From positions 77,812 through 141,811 of the forward strand of contig NMRA01000772.1 in assembly GCA_002633005.1 (NCBI GenBank): a stretch of 64,000 nucleotides of DNA. Reading direction: 5' to 3'. The stretch is from Phoronis australis (taxonomy: Eukaryota > Phoronida > Phoronidae). Under the pieces are notes generated by a model. It saw only the letters and a program-made list of their open reading frames with translations. It did no database searches and was not told the origin of the DNA. Shown piece after piece: positions 38,701 to 48,672 of this stretch (positions are counted from its first letter, which is position 1; each line of letters begins with the position of its first letter). The position numbers and the translations under genes are program-made.

Positions 38701-39033
38701 TTCAAAAAGCTAGAGCTTCCTCAGGGACAGAAGAGGAAGGTCAAAGAGCGACTAAAGGGCTATGTAAAAGATGGACAATCTCTTGACTTGTTGGATAAGT
38801 TGTTGACGCTGGATCCAGTGAAACGTGTCGATGCAGACACTGCGTTGAATCACGACTTCTTCTGGACGGATCCGTTGCCATGTGACCTCGAAAAGATGCT
38901 GTCACAGCACACGTCACACATGTACGAGTACCTAGCGCCACCTAGGAGACGGGGTCCTGTGCACCATCATCCTCCGCAGCAACAGCGACCACAGAATGCA
39001 AACCCTGATCAACACTTCGAACGTGTGTTCTAA
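32779..39033 (+). CDS. CDK9: Cyclin-dependent kinase 9 (P-TEFb kinase), 6 coding exons
   Basis: Exons 32779-32885, 33464-33545, 34728-34818, 35764-35882, 36240-36608 and 38671-39033 join in phase to 376 aa (human 372). Visible kinase parts are the glycine loop GQGTFG (31-36), beta3 lysine K53 (VALKKV), PITALRE cyclin helix (65-71), HRD with Asp154, DFG 172-174, T-loop Thr191 in NKYTNRVV, and WYRPPELLLG. The C-terminus YEYLAPPRRRG...FERVF is the CDK9 tail. With cyclin T it phosphorylates the RNA polymerase II tail and pausing factors in the nucleus to release paused polymerase. A 3' splice site just before the start codon shows an untranslated upstream exon. The frame continuing past 36608 is intron. 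The gene ends facing the minus-strand HEAT-like gene. Confidence 0.97.
34252..34622. mobile_element. Fold-back element with ~140-bp inverted arms
   Basis: The left arm, about 34252-34395, and the right arm, about 34480-34622, are reverse complements with few mismatches. They share 'ctattggacactaggtggc' against 'gccacctagtgtccaatag' and 'tttttcataaccagaaaa' against 'ttttctggttgtgaaaaa'. The centre is about 85 bp. It lies in CDK9 intron 2 and has no ORF. Confidence 0.8.
36012..36116. mobile_element. Hairpin mini-element, copy A
   Basis: Arms 'atataacgtgcggtatttt..gaaccagttt' and 'aaactggttctcaaaatt..gcacattatat' pair over about 36 bases around the loop 'gatgccggttactcagtgg'. It lies in CDK9 intron 4. 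Copies B and C are at 37199-37302 and 38291-38394. Confidence 0.8.
37199..37302. mobile_element. Hairpin mini-element, copy B
   Basis: Best-preserved copy: 'tctgatatagcgtgcccgta' pairs with 'gggcacgttatatcaga', and 'ttttgagaaccagtt' pairs with 'aactggttctcaaaa'. The loop contains the conserved 'gatgcccgttattcagtgg'. It lies in CDK9 intron 5. Confidence 0.85.
37890..37990 (-). mobile_element. tRNA-derived SINE fragment
   Basis: The minus strand has an A-box-like TGGTCAACTAG and a B box GGTTCGATCC about 40 bases apart. Flanking pairing is poor, so it is a SINE head and not a tRNA gene. Lies in CDK9 intron 5. Confidence 0.5.
38291..38394. mobile_element. Hairpin mini-element, copy C
   Basis: Ends 'tagtctgatataacgtg' and 'cacgttatatcaagccatta' with the loop 'gatgcccattattcagtgg'. 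The left arm is more decayed. It lies in CDK9 intron 5, about 280 bp before the last exon. Confidence 0.8.
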
Positions 39034-39997
39034 CTTTTACTTGCTAAAGACTGGTGGAAAGAATACAGTACAAGACAAAAATATGAAACGACCTGGAAAT
39101 CCCGTTGTGACAGCTAGGTGGAAGCCTGATTCATGGTCAGAGAAGTCTTCCCTCATTACCGAGAATGGAAGGGAATTAACGAGAAAGTTAGTAAGCTCGC
39201 TAAGCCGTTTTTGTAATTACAATTTACTGACCTAATGGTTAGTACTAGTCATTTTCCTGTTTAACAGAATTAGGTGTTATGATTACCTTTGCCTGGTGCT
39301 GTATATTCTCATGATTGATGTCATGTGCTGGTAGTCATGGCAACACATCAGGTTGCAATCTCTTGATCAGGGGACACTATTATGCCATCCAAAGTGTTCA
39401 CCACTGTCTGTTTCATGACTTGAGTTTTATCAGGAATGTTGTATTACAGTCCCTCTCATTATTCTGAAGTAACATTTCTGTCCTTTAATTATCAGTTATG
39501 TGTATACCATAGAGATTTTCGTCTTAAATATCTTTTGAGCATAACTTTAATGAACAAATACGTTTTTCAAATATGGTTGTGTAAAACCCAAGACCATCGC
39601 TTCTGGCCTCAAGTCATGAAACAGACCTTGACCTTGGGCACACAAGGGGACTGAGCTTTTTATGTTATTGTCGAAGTTATAGCTTCCTGATGTAAAACAA
39701 GATGCTCGGTCTTTGCTCATCATTTTCTAACTTTGACCTCTCGATTTAAGTTTCGATGTGAATTTCTTCTCTAAAATTGTGAAATGCCATTATTGGTTCA
39801 TAAAACAATAAGCGATAAAAGCTGGTATATTGTGGATGAAAGCCTGATTTCCATCTGTAGAAAGGTTTGTGGCCAAAAACTTGGAAGCTATTTTATCTGC
39901 AATTTGCAAGACAGTTTTTACTGCTTTTTATCTTCATTGCTTTGGAAGTCATGTGACCTGTGTGACCTAGTTTATGACTACAGTGTACCTTTGTGAA

Positions 39998-40003
39998 AAT
40001 AAA
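39998..40003 (+). terminator. Candidate CDK9 poly(A) signal
   Basis: AATAAA about 965 bases after the CDK9 stop codon, followed by a T/G-rich stretch ('gcatgttttttc') near 40026. No earlier AATAAA of equal quality was noticed except at 39554-39562-type AT-rich text, so the exact end is open. Confidence 0.45.
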
Positions 40004-40736
40004 TTTCGCTACTTCTGTATAAAAGCATGTTTTTTCTACGATAAGCGCAGAATGGTAAACCTTTCTTTGTGGCCGTGCACTGAGCTGCGTAAAACTCAAA
40101 AACTTATCCACTGAATAAGCTCGATTGTTGCGTGAAGTCAAATACATTGTTCAACAATAGCAGGGTGAGGAGTGATATTGTGACATCATTGGTGCTATTC
40201 TGCTTATACTTGTAATAAGTTATGCAATCGGGCCCAGTTGAGGCTTTCTCATCCAGTTTGATATCTCGGACAAGCAGAGAAAGAACGTACCTTCTGATAG
40301 CCGGAAGAACGTACCCCCAAAAATGCAGAGGACGGATTAAGAAATGGAAAGGAAGGGCTTGTGTAACTAGCTTCAATAGCTCGCCATGATACGTTTGCAG
40401 TGAATATCAACGTTTAGTGATACCACGCCAATTGTCGAACAATACATATTCACATTCACGAGCTAAGTTTACTTATACCATGAAATTTTATTTTAAAGTT
40501 TTATGTGTTGCAATCGGTTTTAGTACTGTGACTTCTAAGTGAGTAAAATGACTTTGATTATTTAACAAGAATTGATATAACAAAGTGAAAAATTAACCCC
40601 TCGTTCCCATCACAACACCACTTCTCATTCGTCCACCATCCTTTGCTTTATTTAAGTGACCATTCTCTTCATACCTGGATGTTTATTACATTTCGAATGT
40701 CGGTATGTACTGTACATGAACTTTCTTAGAGCTTGG

Positions 40737-40746
40737 TTTATTTATT
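40737..40746 (-). terminator. Overlapping poly(A) signals of the HEAT-like gene
   Basis: Two overlapping AATAAA motifs on the minus strand, about 85-94 bases beyond the stop codon at 40831. Confidence 0.6.
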
Positions 40747-40830
40747 ACTTTCTTCAGAATGACACTGCGTGCCAATTTTGACTATTGGGCATTATGCAAA
40801 GGACTCCCTGGCTGTTGATGTTAATACTGG

Positions 40831-43800
40831 TCACTGTTGCTGCTCCTCGGTATCCTCGGATGCTGCGTACTCGCGGGTAGATGACAGCTTGAAGTGGGTT
40901 CTATTTTCTTTGATGCACCCGCCCCCATATCTTTCTTCATCCAGTCTTTCGATCAGAAACTTTAGTCTGATAGCACAGTACCTGGATTACGAGAGGCACT
41001 GGATTCAGTGGACGTACAGTAAATGTCAATCTAAGTAAAAAGCACACGGGCGTATTTTAGGCATTTTCAGTAACACTGACGGTTGCAGCGGTGCAACCTG
41101 TTCCGCTTTGAGATGTTAAGTGTACCGCGCCGCGCCATTAGGTCCATGGGCGTCAGTGCGGAACTTCGCTTACATGCGAAACGTAAGGGCTTGCGCCAAT
41201 ATGCGAACCACTTGGGGTAAAAAAATCCGACATAACGGCTTCCTTTCGTAATACAAAAACTATTTACCAAACATTCAGAGGCAAACGTAAAAGAATTGCC
41301 GTTGGGAGGCACAGCGGTAGTCAAAACGGGTGCAGGATAATTTCAAATTAGCCACATCTGTAAGTGAACTCCTAATTTCTGCAACCGATTGAACCACGCG
41401 GCTTGAAAGCTAATTGTGCTCAATTTAACTGCAGATGAATAAAAAGTAATTGATGAATGTATAATCAAGCTCTAGCCCTACAAGTAAAAATGAACAAATC
41501 GGAGATCACAGGTTTCCGCTCGCCGTACAAAAGCAGGGTTAGTTCAAGACGAGCTAGCTCAAATTTGACTAAGTGCAGCTACTAACCACAGCAGCCCTCA
41601 GTACAAGTTAAATCTTACCTAAGAACTTTATCAGTACTTGTCACGTCTCTGAGGATCACCTTTCTTAAGTTGTCTGTTATCGGAACACTCTGGTCAGTTT
41701 CAATCATTTCAAGGATGTAACTACTTGCGTAACGACGGACATTCACTAGTTTACTATAAGGAAAACAACAAGACTTGTTGTTTTTTCACAGTTTTGTTTG
41801 GTAACATATGAGGGAATTACGTCTGTGTTATTTAGTTTTGTCAAACGTCAAACTACGCCAGTCGTTGCCAACCTTTCAGAACCGGAGGCTCCTAGTGTGA
41901 AGCACCAGATTTCACATATTGAGAAATGAGAATTTCCGCAACAGCGGACCTACCCTCGGTTGTTTCACTCCTCACGGTGTTTCCATTACTGGGGATGTAA
42001 CATTTCAGGAGCCCATTTTATCAAGGATTATAAATCTGCTGAGTTTCTCATAAGAAACGAAGGAATCCGAGGATAGGCGGACTAATGGTCGTATAATGAA
42101 AGGATCGACCAATCACTCGGTTAGTAAGGTCATATGGACCTTGGAAGAGTCATATGACCGGATGTGACCATCCAAAGGAATCGGTCCATCGGTTTTGTTG
42201 TATCCCACTTAGACCAGTTGCACATTGACACGAGCAGAAACAGAACAAAAATCAAAAGATTATCAAAAGTGTTACGTCACCTGTTGGTTGCATTCATAAG
42301 AATTTGGAACACTTCCGTTAGAGGCCCCTCCCTGATTGCTACTTGAAGACTTAACTCCGCCTTCTTCCTCATGGTGTCTTTGATGGAACCGCATCGTTCC
42401 AGCAACATGGGTATCAGCTTCCTGTGGCGCTACTGGATAAACGACACTTTGAAAGAGAAAGCAACCGCTTTTTCATGCTTAAACCTTAGTAGGTCCGTGG
42501 TTATCGTGGAAATACATATTCCGTGTTAAGCACTGTTGCCCTGGCGTAAATTTAGTATGGCCATGTGACGACAGAAAGTGACGTAAACGGTCCGTTTCTG
42601 CATTCACTTCTGTTTAACAAACACGAATGAACTCGTACAGACTCGGGCTCATCATGTTTCCTCACTAGAAGTGGATGCAGATGCGGGTCCTTTGTGGGGC
42701 CGTTTACGTCACTTCCTCATTAACTTTTTACATGGATTATAGATACACGCCAGGGGAAGTAAAATTAACACGGAAAGTGCGTTTCCTGGATAATCATGGA
42801 TCTGAAGTTTTACTAAAGGTAACACAAAAGCGGTCGCTTTCCACTTTAATTACCCAGAAAAAGTCTACCACGGATGTAACTGGACTGTCTCAGAAATACT
42901 TTAATAATCTCGGCAAGATCAGGTCAGAGAGCAAGCGACAACATCTCAGCTTTACATTTTCAGTCGTCATTTCTTGCTTGATTTTTCTCGTGATTGATAT
43001 CTTGATATTAATGAATTTAAAAATCAGTTAACAAACGAAAACTCACACAAAATTCCCCAATGTACACAATAACATCACAAAATTCTATTCATCGCAACAA
43101 CATTAGGGAAATACAACTTGCGGGTTTCCAATCTTTGCAGAAAAGTGGGACAACACGGTCACCTTGTTGCGTAACGACAAGGAAAACCAGTGCGAGATCT
43201 TACAAACCTCAAATGTGTTGGGTTGAGGTTAGCGCCATCTGACGCCAAAGGAAGTGGGACAAAAATAAGCCATGGTTTATATCTCGCAAAAAGTCTATTT
43301 ACGTACACAATAGACATCAAATCATCTGACCTACTCAAAAGTAAACCCCTTGATTACTAGAAGTCAAGAAAGTTTACTTCAACAAAACTGAAGATTTAGG
43401 AGATGAGTGAGCCTGCGTATGACGCATAAATATGCATTGACTTGTTTAACTCGTAACGTAGGCTTGATTTATATTCACACCTTTAAACAAGTATGTGGAA
43501 CCGACTCAACACAAGTTTTATTACATTCCTAGGCTTCCGACCCTTCACACAAATATTGGATACACCTGTGCAACAAAACGGGGGCCATTTTGGCTATGTG
43601 GTCACGACCCCAGGATATTCCCACAGACAAGGTTCTTGTATACGAGACGTGCCTCTCGGAAGGTTAATTTTTCCAGTTTCTCTGCGAAATGGTTGTCTTC
43701 GTAGGTTTTGCCTAATTAAATAGGTTTTATTTGCCTCTCTATTTGTAGTCCTATGTGGTCATTGTACCATTGCCGCGTTGTTCGAAAATCGACCGTTTTC

Positions 43801-44536
43801 ATCAAAATATTGCCAACTGAAGACAATATCAGAAAATCATTCACAGGTTCTGGAGGTAATCCTGTACAGGTTACACAGGTGGTTTACTTTTAATTGGTTG
43901 TCACCAATTTCGTGTTCGATGGTATTCGAAAGACGTACTGTTTTAGACTGTTCAATTGATATCTATAATTTTTAAGGTGTTGTAAGTCCGTAGTTCCTAC
44001 ACTGCTCATCTCACTAGCAGTGTCGGATTTAAGAGGGAGTGGGCAAGGGGACCATGTCCGCCCCCTAAAATTTTCCCAGATTCCATTTGACAGTTCGGGG
44101 GTTGCGAATGTCTGATGGGCAAAATCCTGGCTAATACTTTGCCCTGTCACATTCCCCAACTCAAAATCCTGTATTCGTCCCTGACTAGGACACAACTTTT
44201 GAAAACTGGCGTACCGTGACCATCCTCATCTGTGAAAGAAATACCAACATGTCTAATGCCATTTCACTCAGTTGCCTGACGGGGTGATTTGCTCGCTCGT
44301 ACACCAAGTCGAATACTTCCTCCGCTTCGGTTACGAAGTCTCGCGGTTTTTCAACATCAATGATGCAACGCTTTAGTTCCATGAGATAGATAAGGTCCTG
44401 GTGCCTTTGGGAAACACCATATACACAGATTGTAGATGAAAACTAAGGAAACGGAAGTCAATGGAGTGCAGATACCCTGAAGATACCTTATAGAGAAGAA
44501 AACGAGACGAGTAGTATATACATACGCAACATACAT

Positions 44537-44590
<54 letters not shown>

Positions 44591-46745
44591 ACGTGTGTGT
44601 ATGTTCATGAATGAATGAGGTGCGTGTGTATATATACAAGGTGATACTCAGAAGTTCCGATAATTTGAGCAAAGCTCATCAACTAAAATTTGATAGTTTT
44701 CCACTGCCCCCTCCGAAATAGTCACCCATGTCACTCCTGTATCGACTCCAAACGGTACCCATTCTGCATGGATTTTAGTTTGGGGATATAAAAAGTTACA
44801 GGAGCTAGATCTAGTGAATAAGCATAGTATGGATTGACCACAGTGTTCCCAATATCCAAGAAGCCCTGTATTACGTGCGACGTGTTAGCTGGCGTGAAGT
44901 GAACATGACGAAGGGTCCTGTCATTGTTTTTCCACTCTTCTGGTCGTTTGTGGCGTATGCTCTCCCTACATTCTTTCAAAACTTCGCAACAAAACTGCCC
45001 ATTAACAGTTCCTGAGGAACGAATTCCTTCTTGCACGTCTTAAAAAATAATCAACTTGAACCCGGTTTCTTCGGCTTCGGGGACCAACGTGACGGCCGTT
45101 GTGGCGACTGTTGCTTAGCCTTGGGGTTATAGCCCTCCCGCTATATCGACGATTCATCACCAGTAATAACTTTTAAAGAAAGTCCGTGCTAACTCTGACT
45201 CGTTTTTGAGATTCGGGAAACTGTCAGACTGAGAATTTCTCATTTTGCTCACAACACCCAAATTACGGATTTTTTGTGACACACCTTACATGTCTTAATG
45301 AGTTTTTAAACAACACAAGACGAATATCACAAAAAAATTATTAAATTTCCATTGCTTTCACTTTTCCTATCAACCACTGAGTCCCTTGAAGGTGGAGTTA
45401 CCACCGCTGGAATGAATTAAGGCTGACAGTGGAATGAAAACTTGGGGGCACGGTCGAGGTTGTTGAAAGACTTGTAGAAAAATTTTAGACATGAAATGTG
45501 AAAAATGTCGTTCAAGGAAAAGTGGTTCAGTTATTTCATCAATGGCTTTCCGTGAGGTAGGAAGTACAGAGAGATGATATTGCGAACAGCCTGTTTCTGT
45601 GTTAATTGTTGGCGGTAGCAGTTGTGAACAGCCAAAACGTTATGGCATAGGAGAAATGAGGCAAAACGAGTGACGTATTGATCAAGAGAAGAACGTGATG
45701 AGGAAATGTTCCTTTCAGTTTGTGCACTACATCATATGTTTAGCAGTTGCAATTGCTATCTCTTGAATATGCTTGTTCAAAGATAAATGTTTGTCTAAAG
45801 ATAGAAGTTACACAGAACAGCTAACCCGTACGTCAATGAATGATTGAGCGCACTCGATCTGATTCAAGAAAGGTGCCGTCGAGGTGAAGACCATATTATT
45901 TAGCCTATTCTGAGTTGGATTCTCGACATACCCCCAGACAGCGCATATTTACAGTTCATCTTAGTCGATCGAATAACTGTATGTCTTATAAAGTGCACCT
46001 AGTTGTTGCGTTTGTGAAAGCCATCATAAGACACCAACCACTCTGAAGACGATGCCATCAAGTCCAAGTACTTCCGGAAGTCTTTCTTTAGCCGAGCCAC
46101 TTTCTCTTTGGAGCTTCCCTGCAAAAGGCAGTCCTTTTGGGGGATAGCACTTGGCGTCAGACTTAAACAGAACATTGCTACAATTGTATATTCATGCCAC
46201 CGTTATGATAATAACTGCGATCACCACACCACCACCACCATCATCACTACTATAACGATTGTCACCGTTATCGCCCAGGCCCCTGTATAAGTCACCATTT
46301 TGCTATAATCTGAGTACGTATATACATTGTTAGAACTTCTCAAACGGAGCTGGTAATTATTTCGAAGTTTATTTTGTCCGTATGATGACGTCTGTACTGA
46401 GAACTGCACTTTCACTTTTTCGACGATTTTTAATTATCTCGTTTTCAAAACTTTCACCAGCTGACATTTAACAGGGCCACACCAAATTAGGATCGTATGA
46501 AACAAAGAGCGATACACTTGTATTTACCTTTTCTTTATCTCTGTTCTGGATGGGAAATCATGATGAAGAATTGACTGGACTCTCGAAGATCTGCGTAAAT
46601 AGTTGCACAAAATGAATGAAATATCGGCCTTTTGTGTTGATAAGTTTTTGTCAATACATAGGGAAAATAGGAGCGTGAACACAACCGGAAGCTCCACGCA
46701 GCGGCTTCTCGCGTGAACCTGTAATCGCAAACTTTTTAGAATCAT
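40831..46745 (-). CDS. Uncharacterised HEAT/TOG-like repeat protein, 6 exons
   Basis: Exons on the minus strand: 46745-46528 (start uncertain; an acceptor at 46718 is an alternative), 46113-46035, 44397-44215, 42429-42281, 41753-41619 and 40966-40831. They join in phase to 299 aa if the ATG at 46745 is used. I do not recognise the family member. Exons 3 to 5 encode paired helices of the HEAT/ARM kind, such as NHPVRQLSEMALDMLVFLSQ, KLIPMLLERCGSIKDTMRKKA and KLVNVRRYASSYILEMIE. The 'lip.LL.r...ik..mr..A' pattern resembles TOG/CLASP-type microtubule-binding domains, so a cytoskeletal role is a guess. The C-terminus is acidic and Gln-rich. Exon 2 uses a weak donor (GTGTCT) and an unusual acceptor, so its ends are less sure than the others. 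More exons may lie upstream. Confidence 0.65.
42438..42862. repeat. Long imperfect inverted repeat (~200-bp arms)
   Basis: The left arm 42438-42615 and right arm 42665-42862 are reverse complements in order: 'gaaagcaaccgctttt' against 'aaaagcggtcgctttc', 'ccgtgttaa' against 'ttaacacgg', 'ccctggcgt' against 'acgccaggg', 'aagtgacgtaaacgg' against 'ccgtttacgtcactt', 'gcattcacttct' against 'agaagtggatgc'. Identity is roughly three quarters. It lies in an intron of the HEAT-like gene, starting 9 bp from an exon edge. Confidence 0.75.
44015..44185 (+). mobile_element. Dispersed MITE-like element, copy 1
   Basis: Shares 'gtcggatttaagaggg', 'cagattccatttg(a/g)cagttc', 'gggcaaaatcctggctaatact' and 'ccccaactcaaa' with 56497-56655 in the same order. 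The ends are of the 'cggattta..gggg' type. In an intron of the HEAT-like gene, next to exon 44397-44215. Confidence 0.7.
44539..44587. repeat. (GT)n microsatellite
   Basis: About 49 bases of uninterrupted GT dinucleotides on the plus strand, lying between exon 44397-44215 and the mariner remnant. Confidence 0.95.
44700..45310 (-). pseudogene. Mariner/Tc1 transposase remnant
   Basis: Minus-strand frames read VITGDESSI near 45160, then YNPKAKQQSPQ..SPKPKK, then GTVNGQFCCEVL, RESIRHKRPEEWKNND and TSHVIQGFLD. They end in the SLDLAPVTFYIPKLKS block at 44731-44830. These are the central and C-terminal blocks of mariner-type transposases. At least two in-frame stops and altered residues (FTPANTSHV where a DDD motif Asp would sit) show it is inactive. 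The N-terminal DNA-binding part was not found. It sits in an intron of the HEAT-like gene, same strand. Confidence 0.8.
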
Positions 46746-48672
46746 TCGTTATTGTAAGGAGACTTAATAACGGTAATCGTTTTCCATGTCCTTCTTCTAT
46801 TTAAAGGAGTACATCTTCAACATTTTATTAATAGGATTTAAACAAAAGGGTTTGTGTCAAACAGTTTAATACCTTTGTCACTGCGTCACCTCTACAAAAT
46901 GTGGCCATGTTAAATGGTGATGAACGACTGACACGTACTCAGTGCTGTAGTGGGGCGAAGGCAAACGTAGGCGCAGCCAAAAACCTTTTGGCATTTGAAC
47001 GTAGCGCCCACACACTGTAAGTTACGCTCAGTGCTCAAGGCGATACGGTAGGCTTTAGGCGCCTACTTACCTCTAATTTTACCACCACAGCACTGCACGG
47101 AATTTTGTGTATGGGGCCACCCGTGTGCATGTTTTGGTTTGGACGTTTGTACTAAGCATTATGAGGACGGTCCGTAAAAGAATAGTGAATCTTTTTCATT
47201 GTTGTTTTGTTTGACGTCCTGTAATCTTGGGTGTGCGGAGCTTTTTTAGTTCCCAGCTTACCAGAAATTATTCTTTCACATATTCTGTTTTATTTCATTC
47301 CTGTTCTTTGCATATGTATTCTGTCATATAATCTTATTTCGTGAACTTTCGTCTCCTTTTCATCTCCGTTAACGAGCTTGTGACGCACGCATTTTCATCG
47401 TGGCTATAAACGTCGATCATAAATTACATTATAGATTCACAGCGCTACCCTCTAAACATCTTAGCCTGGACACATGTTCGTTCTGGCATTTGATTTGCCA
47501 GTGGAGCAGTGCAATGATGCGTTAATACAGACCATTACTATTACTAGTGTGTGTACTGTCCACGGTAAGCAATTTTGAGTGATAAGACCGATGGCGATTT
47601 AGTATTCTTAGCATCAATTTAAAGTTGAACATGTTACTGGAAAATCAAAATCAAATCTACTTTATGATTTGTATATGCAGGACGTAACAAATAAGGAACA
47701 TTCCCTTGACTAACGGCACTCAGTTGACTAATAAATCCAAACGTTTATACTGTACGTAAACAGCGCCACACGGCTATGTCTCAAAATAAACACATTGATT
47801 CAATCTGGTAATCTATAAAAACTTATTCTCGAGGATCATTTTCGTATCTTCAACTAAAGTTATGAATTCAACATTTCCGTCGATTTTTTGATCACGTGAT
47901 TGCAATGCAAATCAAAGTAGAAAATTTAGTAACCTACTTCTAGCTTGGATGCTTCGCTAGCCAGCAAGCTGTATGTAGACCAGCGCCAAAATATTTACAG
48001 ATTTCAGTAACTTAGGCCTACGTTAGCCTAGCTTAGGCGGGCTACACTGGTGTTATAATGACAATTAACAAGGAATGGACGACTGAAAGTTTGTGGTAAA
48101 CGACTTGACACGAGACAAAGTAAACAAGTTTAAAGAACAAAATTTCAGAACAATACAAACTAGTAGTTCTTATAGACCAAAATGCGACTAGGTAGAATCT
48201 TATTTCGTCGGCCCAGAAGACTTATTGTCTACAGAAGACCATGAGAAAAACATTTCTTACTTTCGTTTCGAGCCTGCCGTGTCTAGAAAGCTAGTGATAG
48301 AGGACACGGTGCTACCATGTGCATCAGCCAAGCTCAACCGTTCCATATCAGCCCATAAAAGCAATCTGTTGAGCAATGTTGTTCAACGAGCAGCACAGGC
48401 TTTCGAGATCTACACAGCGTTTAGCGTGTATCTCGTGCTTTGCAGGCGTACGCAGAGCGTGCCGAAGTTAGTAAATGAAATGAAGAATTATTCACACTGT
48501 TTGCAAATTCGTTTGCGGTGTAGGCTGACAATACTAAACTACTTTACCATTAACATATATACATTTACTTCTGAATTCAGTTCGTTCCCGCTTTGCTAAC
48601 GGATATTGAATTAAAAAAATAAGCTGTGTTCAGCTGCGTTTCACGCTGAAAAGTAGCGCGCGAATCATATGA
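46746..48672. other. Intergenic between HEAT-like and KYAT genes
   Basis: No exon recognised. A plus-strand frame at 48225-48599 has no family match that I can see and no supporting neighbours. Confidence 0.4.

Noticed and set aside
48225..48599. Plus-strand 124-aa frame
   Set aside because: No family match, and located between two minus-strand genes without promoter or splice support.
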